A stretch of DNA of 64,000 nt, from contig SRSI01000004.1 in the NCBI GenBank assembly GCA_005656395.1, forward strand, positions 1,922,001 to 1,986,000, given 5' to 3'. The notes beneath the pieces are model-generated. The model was not told where the DNA came from. It was given only the letters and a program-made list of their open reading frames with translations, and did not search any database. This document shows, one piece after another, positions 27,064-38,572 of this stretch. Both the position numbers and the translations under genes were made by a program. The stretch comes from Strongyloides papillosus (Eukaryota; Nematoda; Chromadorea; Rhabditida; Strongyloididae). How positions within the stretch are numbered: the first letter of the stretch is position 1; every line of letters starts with the position of its first letter.

Positions 27064-28192
27064 TACAGGGTGCCAACAAAGTTACCATAAAAGTTTGACT
27101 GAATATAACTTTTTTCAATGTAAACGTATTTTTATATTATTATATCCATCTGAAAGCCTCACTTCTTACTTAAATAAGGCTTTAAAATAGATGAAAAAGT
27201 ATACATTTTTAATAAAGTTATGGTCATTTAAGTTATCTCCATTTTTTTCATAATTTTTGGCATTTTTTAACTTTTTCAAAAAAATGTAATTTTTCAAAAC
27301 TTGTTATTTTTTTGCAATTTTATATGCATATGATAGCCCAACTTCTTTTCTACAAAATAGTGTAGAAATTATTATTATAATTTTATTTTAAGTAATGATA
27401 TGAACACTTTTGTAAGAAACATTTTTTACATAATTTTCTGACTAATATAACAAAGTATTTAAAAATATTCATATTTATGGCAATAAAGAGTAAAAAATCT
27501 TTAATCATGTAAAAATATTACTAATTAGCGATAGTAGTTGTGTATTTACTTTTAATTTTTCCAAAAATAGTTAAAAGGATTAAAAAATTATATTTACTGT
27601 TTGAAAAATGAAAAGCATATTATGTTTCATATTTTCACCTAAAATATATTTATAATAGTAAGTTTTCTACTATTTTGTAGAAAAGAAGTTAACCTTTTCA
27701 GGGACGAATTTTTAAAACGAAAAACGTTTTTTTTATTTATTTTTTTATTGTCATTTGTTTATTTTATATTGAAAATAACTAAAAAATTAAAACCTTGAGA
27801 AATTTTGTAGTGAATAGTTTTCCGAAAAATTCGCGCTTAATTTTCTCGTAAAATAATTTTAATAAAAAAAGCAAACTAAACGTACACATATGTGCCAATG
27901 TCCCTGAAGAGGTTAAGCTATCAGATACATATAAAAGTTTAAAAAAATAATAAGTTTCGAAGAAATTTCATCGTTTTGAAAAAGTTAAAAATTCCTAAAA
28001 ATCATGAAAAAAAATGGAGATCACTTAAATGACCATAATTTTATTTAAAATTTATACTTTTTAATCCATCTTAAAGCCTTATTTAAAGTAAGAAGTGAGG
28101 TTTCAGATGGATATAATATTATAAAAATACGTTTATATTGAAAAAAATTATATTCAGTCAAATTTTTATGGTAACTTTGTTGACACCCTGTA
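27064..28192. mobile_element. Fold-back (long inverted repeat) element with TA target duplication
   Basis: Body 27066-28190, flanked by TA on both sides. The termini are inverted repeats (left CAGGGTGCCAACAAAGTTAC, right complement CAGGGTGTCAACAAAGTTAC). Homology continues inward for about 300 bp on each arm, including a shared block around ATATCCATCTGAAAGCCTCA. The arms were once near-perfect complements, but the right arm is now split by a 220-bp insertion. No protein is encoded. The TA duplication suggests Tc1/mariner-type mobilisation in trans (inference). Confidence 0.75.
27689..27916. mobile_element. Short piggyBac-like MITE nested in the fold-back element
   Basis: A 220-bp body (27693-27912) lies between TTAA copies at 27689-27692 and 27913-27916. 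Its ends are inverted repeats: left CCTTTTCAGGGACGAATTTT, right complement CCTCTTCAGGGACATTGGCA. The other arm of the host fold-back reads straight through the corresponding site (GATAGCCCAACTTC in place of GATAGC-TTAA-CTTC), so the pre-insertion state can be read directly. This dates the insertion as later than the fold-back element. Confidence 0.75.
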
Positions 28193-28596
28193 TATTATTA
28201 AGTAAATTTTAGTAAAAAGGCGGGAAAAAATATCTTTAAGTTTTAAAAATTTTAGTCACTTTTGGACATAGTGATAAAAAATTTTTTGCATTAAAAGGTT
28301 GTTCAATTCATTTCACTAAGCATATCTTTTATATCTTCTCAAATCTGTTGAATTTTGAGTATATACGTTTATCTAAAAAAAACTCTAATTGAATAAATAT
28401 TAGGTTAAGGAATAAATAATGGCCGCAAATTTTTACTACAACTTTCTACTGTAAAAAATTAAAATAAATAAATTCATATTAAAACAGTCTTTATGTATAA
28501 ATGTAGGGGGACTTTCCCTGACAATGTTTTGCATAATACCTTAATTTATAAATTAATTTTTAAAAAAGTTATGTCCGATCTTTAAAATATTGTCAA
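28193..28596. other. AT-rich spacer 5' of the mariner remnant
   Basis: Contains AAAAGGTTGTTCAATTCATT near 28294, which loosely resembles a mariner left terminal repeat. No coding stretch is recognisable. Confidence 0.35.
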
Positions 28597-29205
28597 AAAG
28601 AGGATTACGGGTAATTTTCTTACATGAGTTCAAACTTAGACGTAATAGAATTGAAGCATATCGAAATAAAGTGAATGCATAGGAGGAAAGGTCAACTTCT
28701 GAACGTTTTTTGCGTCAGTGGTTTGAGAAATTCGAAGGGGTTAATTTTGATCTCAATAATGAAGAGGATAGAGGAGGACCCTTTGCTACTAATACTCCGG
28801 ATTAATGGAAAAATGTCGAGTTAAATCTAAAGCAGTGACCAAGAGAGTTAAAATATATTGACAGAAGCTTGAGAAAATTAATGGAAAACTAAAGAAAATC
28901 ATCTGACTTTAAAAATAGGAATAACCCAATACCATAGGATGACAAGGCAAGATGTCATGTTTCAAAACTAATTTTAAAAAAAAAATTGATGAATTGAAAT
29001 ATGGAGCTCTATTTCACCCTCCATACTCTCCTGATCTTTTCCCTACAATTTTCAATTTGTTTAAGCATTTGGATGCATTTTTCAAGGATAAATTGTTTAA
29101 GAATCAGAAGTCGGCAGAAAGCTATTTCAGTGACTTTTATTAAATTCAAAAGTACTGGAAGTCTATTTATGCAAAGTATATCGTGTCATCATTTTTTTAT
29201 TTAAT
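28597..29205 (+). pseudogene. Decayed mariner-type transposase
   Basis: Frame pieces recall the mariner transposase. The N-terminal helix-turn-helix region (HEFKLRRNRIEAYRNK, then SERFLRQWFEKFEG and NFDLNNEEDRGG) spans about 28624-28770. The C-terminal part near 28938-29205 has a degraded HDNARPHV-type motif (DDKARCHV) and then HPPYSPDLFPTIFNLF. Several stops interrupt it. About 130 residues of the catalytic core between the two parts are missing. The third catalytic Asp of the SPDLAPSD-type motif is replaced (PTIF). It cannot encode an active enzyme. Its 3' end runs directly into copy C of the dispersed repeat. Confidence 0.8.
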
Positions 29206-29219
29206 AATATCTAACAATA

Positions 29220-30098
29220 CACACAAAATAAAAAAGAGAAAAATTTCGAAAATTCTTTGAAAAGTGTAAAAAAAATTCCTTATATCTAAGAAAGTTAAAA
29301 ATTATTCAAATTCGAAGAATATCAAGCAACAACAAAAATGTTTCAAATGACGCAAAAATACTAAGTTGTTGCATAAATTTTTCCATTTTTTTAATAAAAT
29401 ATATATTTGACGCCTTGAAGTAATATAACTTTTATTTTATCTCGATATTTTTATGATATTATGTTCGTTTTAGATCCTGACTTGTTGTTTATAATATTTT
29501 TTGAAGCAGGTCATTAGAAGTCAATTTCGTGTAAAGTTGTTAATGTTTGGACAGAATAATTCTTTTAAACAATCCAGCAACAATAATAAGTTTAGAAACT
29601 TCATAAAAATAATAACGGAAAGTAATTATTATTTAACCACGAAGTATTAATAATTAAAACTTTTATTTTAGTATTTACTTAGTAACTTTTCATTTGTTTC
29701 ATTTTTGACAATGATCTTTAAGAACATTATAAGAACAAGTTGGGATAAAAGATGAGTAGAATTTTATAAAAAAAATAATTTATAATAATTCAAACTATCT
29801 AAACATATTAGAGAAGATACTATTGTATGTTAACAAATGCTATTTATAAAAGCATTTAAAATTATACTTTAAATTAATTTCTAATCTTTTATTTTAAAAT
29901 TTATTGTGGAAACAAATCATCTAATAATATGAGAATAGCATTATAGAAAGTTATTAACTTATTTTAATAATTTCTTTATTATTGCTTAATTTTCATAAGT
30001 TAACAATTGTGCTATTTTATTCACAAATTTAAATTATATCAGGTGGGAAAAAATTAATACAATTTACACATATTTTTGTGCATATTTTTTTTGGTGTA
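29220..30098 (-). repeat. Dispersed repeat family, copy C (reverse orientation)
   Basis: Reverse complement of copy A (6500-7454) over nearly its full length. It starts CACACAAAATAAAAAAGAG and ends near a TTTTTTTTGGTGTAC stretch. Long shared blocks include AAAATGTTTCAAATGACGC and CATTAGAAGTCAATTTCGTG. It abuts the mariner transposase remnant, which suggests it inserted into or replaced that element's 3' end. Confidence 0.6.
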
Positions 30099-30655
30099 CA
30101 AATTAACCAATTGAAAATAATAAATTTTTACGCAGTAACGGTAATAAATTTAAATTATATTTATTGAATGAAGAAAATTTAAATATTAAAAAATTAAAAA
30201 TGCATAATATAATTTTAATTATTAATTTATTTAATAGAAATAATCAGATATAATATTATAAATATTATTATGAAAAATATATTCAACTGAGTAAAAGGAT
30301 ACAACAAATATTCTAAAGAGTATTAGTACAAAACCATAATTTAGAACTTATTTTTGAGAATGAATTTTAAACATTTTCCTTTACAATATGGAAAAATTAC
30401 ATTTTATAGATATATAAAAAAGTAATATAAAAAAGATGGATAGTAAAATTGAAGTACTTGGTAATTCATATGATGAAATTGGTAATAAAGTGGTTGTGAA
30501 TAAAAAAGATGTTGGAAGTATTGATAATATATGTACATTAAGAGATTTTGGATTTTTAAAAGATCATTTTTAGATTTTGGCAAATAATTTAAAAAATTAA
30601 ATTGGCGGATTTATGTAAAGATGTGATGTATAAATTAATTTTAATTTTTTAAAGG
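30099..30655. other. AT-rich spacer
   Basis: Holds one 45-codon frame (30436-30573) without recognisable homology, probably chance. Nothing else is supported. Confidence 0.4.
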
Positions 30656-32256
30656 TATTCACACTATGTTGTTTAGTATTAATTTCCTCGGTCGAATACT
30701 TTGACCCCTGCGCGCAGCGACGTTTTTCTAAAATATTAAAAAACCCATTTGTAGCTAATAAAAGTTTATGAAACTCTTACAGTGCAATGTATATGCTATG
30801 TAGAAGTAGATTATTGAAAAAAAATTTTAAATTTTCAAAAATGGAAATTTTTTTTGAAGCTTTATATTTCGGACGTTAAACGTGATACCTTATATGAAAC
30901 CTAAATAATCTGAAAGCCCTTGATCTCCTCTAAAAGAATGTATAAATACCATGTCGAAGTTTCTATCCAGTTTTTAGATAATTAGATTTAAAGTTAATTA
31001 TCCATGTTTTTTTAATATTTTTGATATTAAAAAACGATTTTTAAAATTATTAGAACTTAAAAATTGTTTTAACATAGATTACATTTTTATACTATATTTA
31101 AAATACCCTAATTTCACGTAAATAATTCCGCTAAAAAAACAGTTATTTTCGTGTCAAGACGGGAAACGTACGTTGAGATTTTCTGCTCGCTTATTTATGA
31201 ACTATTACTTGATTTCAATCTTTTTTATCAAAATTAACAAATTACTCGTTTAAATATCAAAATCAACGATATTACTTGTCAAAATCTCAATATCTACTTC
31301 TTCCTGAAGCCCCTTCCTGAAATCATTCATTATTATGTCTGGTGAGATAGAATCAAAGCTTGTTTTTTCCACTCGGGTACAAGCGGAATTATATTCGTGC
31401 AGAATTATTTACGTGAAATTAGGGTAATAAACTTACTACAAAATATTATATATAAATGATCATTTTAGCCAAATATTTTAAGTAGTGATGTCTAGGAAAA
31501 AACTTGTTAAAACCTTTAATTATGAAACTTCGTAAACTGAAATTTGTATATTACAATTAGATCAAGTTTTAACTATGTATATTTTTATTATTGCTTTCCA
31601 AAAAAGGAATTTCATGCCATGACTTGAATTCATCTCATATGTGTTCTACTACAACTCAGAAACATACAATAATATTTTTATTTTTTATGTAGAAAACAGT
31701 TTTTTTGCATTTTAAAAAGTTTTCATTGCTAAAACCAAAGTATTTTATCATTTTTTTAAAAGTGAAAGTCAAATTTTTTTTCAATATAAATTAGTCATTT
31801 AAAGAATTTTTCTTTACTTTTACTTATTAACATAGCCTAAAATATGTATTAAAAGAATTTTCGAGTTCTAATAATTTTAAAAATTGTTTTTTAATATCAA
31901 AAATATTAAAAAAAATAGGTAATTAAATTTAAATCTAATTATCTAAAAACTGGATAGAAACTTCGACATGGTATTCATATATTCTTGTAGAGAAAATCAA
32001 GGGCTTTCAGAATATATTGGTTTCATATAAGGTATCACGTTTAACGGCCAAAATATAAAGCTTCAAAAAAAAAATTTTCATTTTTGGAAATTTAAAATTT
32101 TTTTTTCAATAATCTACTTCTACATAGCATATACATTGCACTGTAAGGGTTTCATAAACTTTTATTAGCTACAAATGGGTTTTTTAATATTTTAGAAAAA
32201 CGTCGCTGCGCGCAGGGGTCAAAGTATTCGACCGAGGAAACAACATAGTGTGAATA
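30656..32256. mobile_element. 1.6-kb palindromic fold-back element with CG-rich terminal block
   Basis: Body 30658-32254, flanked by TA. The two ends are near-perfect inverted repeats of about 400 bp (30658 to about 31060 against about 31865-32254). They start TTCACACTATGTTG and include a striking CG-rich block, GACCCCTGCGCGCAGCGACG, in otherwise 20-25% GC DNA. The left arm carries a small extra TAGTATTAA near 30675. The centre contains unrelated sequence and a second, nested element. There is no coding capacity. The length and similarity of the arms suggest recent origin or ongoing gene conversion (inference). Confidence 0.8.
31104..31426. mobile_element. Nested 319-bp MITE with TA target duplication
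   Basis: Body 31106-31424, between TA copies. The terminal inverted repeats match at 25 of 26 positions, starting CCCTAATTTCACGTAAATAA at both ends. The interior is richer in CG dinucleotides than the surroundings (GACGGGAAACGTACG and others). It interrupts the loop of the larger palindromic element, so it is the younger of the two. Confidence 0.75.
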
Positions 32257-33482
32257 ATATAACTACTTACTTTTAAAAAAATGTATGGGCATTTTTATAA
32301 AAAATTTATAGGCATCGTCATTTTGACAAAGTATGCACATTTTATAAGAAATAAATATATATATTCATATAAACAAAACATAGGAAATTATTATAACAAG
32401 TATGTAAATCGTTTCGACATTATATACAGTCAAAACGAATTACATATCTGTTTTGAAAAATATACAATACGTTTTCTGAAAAATTCACAAACAATGGTAA
32501 ATAAAAATATATGAGTTTATGAAAAATGTTACCTCATTTTGTTACTAAGTGATTTAACATTTATGATAATCGTTATATTTATTTTTTTAAATTGAGTATA
32601 CTTAGAAGATTTAAGATCAGTAACATTTGTTGATAAAATAAATGAATATTTTATTTTTCTAACACTAGATAGAAGGGTTATATAGTATTTGTCAAAACGA
32701 CAGTTTTGATTTTTGAGTGTGAGTTTTTATTCAAATTGAATAAATAAGCTTGTATCTCGTTGGCAACAATGTGTAGATTCTAATGATTCTTATTTCCAAC
32801 GAAAATATTTATTTTTAAAAAAGTTATGTGTATTTATAAATTAGGATAAAAAATAGTTATTTTAGATGAGACAACCTAATAAGAATTAATTTGATTTATA
32901 TTGACGATAGGGGTAAGGAATTCATGATAAAATAGATAAATTTGACCATCATTATATAAAATATAAATCTTATGTTGTAAGTTTTAATATAAATTTTGTA
33001 GTTATATATGTAGTAAATCTAGCAGGTAACACCACTTAATAGATTTTTTTATTCATTTGTTGAGAGTGATCATGATAATCCATTTATAAAATCTATGATA
33101 TTTCATATGATAAAGGAATAATATTTATCTTTTACGACCTTACTCTATTACGGAACTTTTATTGAAATAAATTCAAAGATTGATGTAAACTATGTACTAT
33201 CTTAATTATAAACATTATTTATACTATATAAATATCTTGAGATCAATCGTTATATGATACATCAAAAAGAATTCTTATTATAAATACACCATCATAATAC
33301 TATCTTTAAAAAAAAGAAAAAAAAACCATTATTATCATCTCACTTATTTCCTAATGAACGATTAATGTAAAATAATAAAGTATAATATTTTTATGGAAGC
33401 AATAAATTATTTCAATTTATTATATTGCATCTTTTTAATTCTTAATCTTGCAACATGAAATTTCAATTAAGTTGCTTTTAAT
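32257..33482. other. AT-rich intergenic
   Basis: 3' flank of the minus-strand chemoreceptor gene. A 77-codon open stretch from 32281 is Ile/Tyr/Lys-rich with no family resemblance, so it is not called. Confidence 0.4.
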
Positions 33483-34574
33483 TTACTTTTTACTAATTGA
33501 CTTTTTGCTTAATTTTTGAACTTCTGTGGTTGTTTTCGATTTGTTAATTCGCCAGAACAAATTTATAATATCTTTTCTTACAATCGACGATGACAAAATG
33601 AGAACATATGGCGTAAAAGTGTATAAAGAATCACAAATTGGATAACTATAAATAAAAATTAATAATTAATAAAAATTATTAACATTTTTCACATTACCTG
33701 ATTGTATTTAATTGGTTTATTAATTTTATATCATTTACAGATTGCACGTAATATTTTATTCCTTGAATTATAGCATTAATAAGTAATGTCATGAAAAGAA
33801 ATATTGAAATTATTAATAATTTGACTTCATTATTTCTTACTTTAATATTATTAATATTTCCAATTATCATATTATTTTTTTTCACTTTGTTACTTTTTTC
33901 TTTGCATAATTTAAAAAATATATAAATGTAAATCAAAAGACATATGATAGCTGATATAATACAACAAACAAAATCTGTCATAGCTGTTAAATAATTTGTC
34001 ATATAATTATAATGTAATCTTATCATTTTATCATTACCATCACTTAATGAATACCATGTTACGATATTACTATCTAATACCATATAAATGGCATATGGTA
34101 ATGGAATTACTATAATAAGTATACATATAATGTTATTTCTACGACGATTCCATATTTGTTCATGATTAACAACATGGATAAAAGTAATTAATCTATTCAT
34201 TGCTAAACTTATTGAACTTAGATATATTACTATTTTAGAGTAATAATGGAATATTGTTGTTGCATTTGGTAAATTATTCCAACACCAACTTCCTTCGAAA
34301 ATCAACCAATTTAATAGTCCATATTTCCTCATTCTCATTGAAAAACAAAATTGTATAAGCATAATTAGGTCAATGAAACACTAATTTTATTGGTATGTTA
34401 TATTAATAGAAAAATACTTACTTTTACTGTATATAATGAAAAATAAATTGATCTTAAACTAATATTCCTTTTAGGTCTTGTTAATACAATAATAACGAAG
34501 CATAATAGTAATGCTGTAATAATATTTATCAAAAACAATAATTTTTCATAAAGTGGCATTTGCGAAAGAAACAT
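33483..34574 (-). CDS. srg-family chemosensory GPCR (nematode serpentine receptor class gamma)
   Basis: Three exons, 34574-34422, 34380-33698 and 33645-33483, give about 332 aa, the usual size. The translation has about seven hydrophobic segments. The most diagnostic stretch is SLAMNRLITFIHVVNHEQIW after TM3, matching the srg pattern (S-x-NR ... Y/H-E-x-IW). The C-terminal motif has Y...DS...TFTPY and then VRKDIINLFW, like the family's TM7 and tail. srg receptors are nematode-specific and act in ciliated sensory neurons or other cells; the ligand is unknown. A TTCAG acceptor-like site lies just upstream of the ATG, compatible with trans-splicing. The reading frame is intact. Confidence 0.82.
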
Positions 34575-35673
34575 AGTGTTACTGAACTTTTTTTATAAAT
34601 TATATTTAAATTGAAAATTAATTTATGTGGAAATAAAAGTTATGACTATTTCATATTTTTAAACAGCTGTTGCAATTTTTATATTCATTTCATTAAATAT
34701 TATTATTTTATAAAATTTCACTCATTGCAAATAATTTTAATATTTTAGTTTCTTGCATAGGCTATATCATTTTTTTAAATACCATTTTTTGCTATCTAAA
34801 GATATAATTATAATCGATGGGAAATTAAAAATTATAAAAATTAAATAGTATTGTTTTTTAACCTTATAGTTTTTTAATCACAATGTACCATGTTAAAAAT
34901 GTTAAATTTTTTTAGCCAAAACTTAAATGTAATTAAAAGTTATTTTTAAAACTTCATATCTTTGAACTCAAACAAAAGCATAACAGAAATAAATTTATTA
35001 AAAATTATGCTAAGCATTGGGAAAATGTGTAGTAAATGGTAAAATAGTGGAAAGATCGTTTTCACAGTTACAGGGTAAAAAATAAATCTTGAAACTGAAG
35101 CATGCATTTGTATGATTTCTGCTTTTAATAAATGTTTTGGAATTCCTTATGACCACAAATATATATTATCAAAATTGAATAAAGCAAATTATAAAAAAAA
35201 TGATAAAGCATTGCTATTTAATATAACGATACATCACATTAGAGACTCAAAGAAAAACTGAATGAATTAAGCTATACAGTATTTCTCAATTCAACATCCT
35301 CTTCAGATGTCTTTTCAGCTAAATATACCTATTATTGTCTTTACATAACTCAATGAACTGTAGAAGCTTCAGTAAGGCTGATGAAGTAAATATTGGTTTT
35401 TTTAGAATTGTCTTCAAAAAGATAAAGAAATTCTCCATATCTGTAATCGATAAGGTACCTACTAAATATAGACAAATGACAGATAATATATTGTAAATAA
35501 GATATGTCTCTTATTAAAATCGTGCGTTCTAAATGCTTCAGTAAAAAAACGACAGAACTTGTGCAACAACCTAATATAATTAGTTTATTTACAGATAAAA
35601 CTCATGAAACGACAAAATGAACAAAGAACAAAAAAGAACTTCACCAGCAATGAGACTAGTCACTTAGAAGAAT
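34575..35673. other. AT-rich intergenic with a mariner-terminus-like motif
   Basis: No gene is seen. Near 35547-35577 the sequence ACGACAGAACTTGTGCAACA followed by ACCTAA resembles the right terminal repeat of mariner elements, but no matching left end or transposase is visible in the preceding kilobase. It is probably a solo remnant. Confidence 0.4.
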
Positions 35674-35769
35674 CAACCGTTAAGACATAATGGTATAAAA
35701 AGAGTTGTCGAAAACCTTATGAATGAATTTAAAGATACACCAGAAATTGATGCAATTGCAACATCTCTT

Positions 35770-36718
35770 CACACAAAAAATAAAAAAAACACAGGTTTGC
35801 ATAAAATGTAACAAATTTGTCCCACCTAAAAAAATTTAAATTTTCTTGATTTGCGACTAATTTTATCGCAATTATTTCGCATATAAAAATTAAAGCAATA
35901 AATAGAGGATTATTTAAATAAGTTTCTATTTTTTAGTAAATATTTTTTATTTTAAAACTTAAGTTGTTTTTTTTAAAATACATTTTAAAATACAAGGTTA
36001 GAATTTAATTCTATGTAAAATTACAAAAACTTTTATAAAAAACATTTTTAACATATTACAGTACATTTTTTTAATATTTTTCAATAGTTTGAGTTATTAT
36101 AAATTGTATTTTATGAAATTTTCACATTTGATACTCTAAATTTTTTTCATAATGTCTTTTAAAAATCATCTTTAAAAATCAAACTTATGAAAAGTTATAA
36201 AATAATATGGATTTTTATTTCTAGTAAAAAAATAACTTTTACATATTTTAATTTAAAATAAGAACGAATACTAAAATAACATTTCTAATTAATAATTCTT
36301 TGTGTGAGTAAATAACTATTACTTTTCATTATTATTTTTATGAAATTTTTAAAATTTTTGTTGTTAGTAGATTGTTTAGAATAATGATCTTTATTAAAAT
36401 ATCAATAATTTTACACGAAATTGACTTTTAATATCATATTTTATAAAATAAAAAAACAAGTTAAGATCTAAATAAGCATAATGTCATAAAAAATATCAAA
36501 ATTAAAAAAAGTCACATTAATTTAAAAGTCAAACATATTTATCTTTGTAAAAAAACGTCAAAAAGTAAGCGACAACCTAATATTTTGCGTTGTTTAAAAA
36601 TCTTGCTATCGCTTGATATTTTTTAAATTTGAACAATATTCAATTTTTTAAAATTGTGGGACATTTTATTGCATTTTAGATAGATTTGTAAAAATTTGTT
36701 CTTTTTATTTTTTGTGTG
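35770..36718 (+). repeat. Dispersed repeat family, copy B
   Basis: 949 bp, same orientation as copy A. The inverted-repeat-like ends are clear here: CACACAAAAAATAAAAA on the left and its complement on the right. Inside the right part, TTAGGTTGTCGCTTACTTTT (minus strand) looks like a mariner terminal repeat. The copy splits a retrotransposon gag-like reading frame, so it is younger than that element. Confidence 0.65.
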
Positions 36719-38507
36719 TAGAGGTAACTAAAATGTTGATGGAATTCTTGGAAGAGGAGTACGGAAAAACAAAAGGAAGAGTGACAGGAAGGGAAAAACC
36801 CAATAACAACGGTAATCTTCTAAGAACTGTCGTAGACAATAGAGCCTTCTTTGAAAAGTTCCACAAATTGCTAGTTACAATCACGAGATTTAAAGGATTT
36901 GACAAAAACAATAATTGGAAAAAAGACGTAACTTGTGTGGTAATGCAGATGAACTATGTATCAATGTTAATAGCACAAATAAAAGAGCTTCTAGTTCAAA
37001 CGTTGGATGGAGAAGAAATGCTAAAGACTTTCAGAATTGAAAAAAAGTGAACATGGAAAGATACGGAATGGTGCAAACAATTTACCAAGCAATAATCGTT
37101 ACAGAACCTGGAGTACACTAAATAAACTGAAATTCTAATTTGTTAGCCTCTATCACCAATTTTTGTAGGAATATCACGCATTTTTAAAAAATATTCAAAA
37201 ATTTGCATAGTAGAGACCAAAATATATAAGTACTCCAGTATTTAGATATACAAGCACTACACACTATTCAAAACGCGGTAAAAAGTATTAAGAAACACTG
37301 GCTCAAAGGAAGGTCGGAAAAGTATTTTCCATTAATCGTGTCCTGAAATAGATTCCTTCGGAAGTCGAAAAAGAATAAAAAATTGTCAGAAAAAGGTAAA
37401 AATTATGAAAAACATAACATATGAAATTTGTGGTAGAAATAAGCACCCGACAGTAGATTTCTTTTTAAAAATAAGAAAGGAAAAATATAAGCATCTTAAC
37501 CTCTATTTACAAGAAAATATCAATACAGTTTCACACAAAGTGATAATCTGACAAAGAGCTTCTAAGGTTAGGCCTGAGCAACTGGACGAATATAACTTAA
37601 TAACATTAAATAATTCAACGATAAACACGAGAAAAAATTATGCTTGAAATCAAAGCTATAGAATTCCTTTTTTTTACGAAACTTCATCATTCTCTTAGCC
37701 ATCTTAGATCGGAAAAACATCGCCTTAAACGCAGTAGCGTCAATGACAATAATTTCCGGAGATTAAGCAGAAAAAGTTAAATTAAAACTCACAGAAACTA
37801 CAAAATCTAGAGCTAACGGAATCTCGGTAGAGTATTCCATCGTTAATGAAGCACATAAACTAACCTATGGAAAGATAAACATTATAAACAAAAAAGACCA
37901 TTAACAACAAAAATTATACAAGTTTTAAAATAATTTTCTGATTAAATGGTATGAAAAACTTTGGGCTAATCATCGACTGACGGAACAAACGAGTATTTAT
38001 TGAAGAGAATGACGAGAACATTGGAAAAATAAACTTTGTCTCGAGTTCCCTAAAAATAAGAAAAAAAAAGAATTCTTTTGATGCAAAAACGACACTAAAA
38101 TACTCAAAACTTTTTCCAATAAATGTGTCTGATTTTGGAAAAAAACGATTCCATAAGAAATATGAGAGAAACCAACATATTAAGATAAAAGATATCTACT
38201 CCATATACAATCACAAGACGACACTCTTAAAGAATAATACATCTATACATAGACGAAGAAATTACCAAACTGTCAAGCTCCATATAAAATCTACATACCA
38301 AATGATCGTAAAAAGATTAATGTAGTCAGCCAAAACGATAAAAGTTTCATAATCAAATATGATATAAACTGTTAAATATACGGAGTCTTACATTGTCTCC
38401 GGTACCCTCCTCATCAACATTATTACTTCTGGTGATCATGGTTAAACAAAGATTTTATTTTATACTCTAAAAGAATACAATAAAACGATATATCAAATAG
38501 TTAACTT

Positions 38508-38572
38508 ACAGAGCTTGTTAACTAGTTATTATACTAGTGTTAGTAATACAATAAATGGTTGGCAAGCTCTGT
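38508..38572. repeat. Nested hairpin (inverted repeat within inverted repeat)
   Basis: ACAGAGCTTG at 38508 pairs with CAAGCTCTGT ending 38572. Inside it AACTAGT and ACTAGTGTT form a second stem. It lies in decayed retroelement sequence. Function unknown. Confidence 0.45.

Noticed and set aside
30436..30573. 45-codon open frame starting MDSKIEVLGNSYDEI
   Set aside because: Too short, no intron or homology evidence, and flanked by repeats. Could be a gene fragment, but not supportable.
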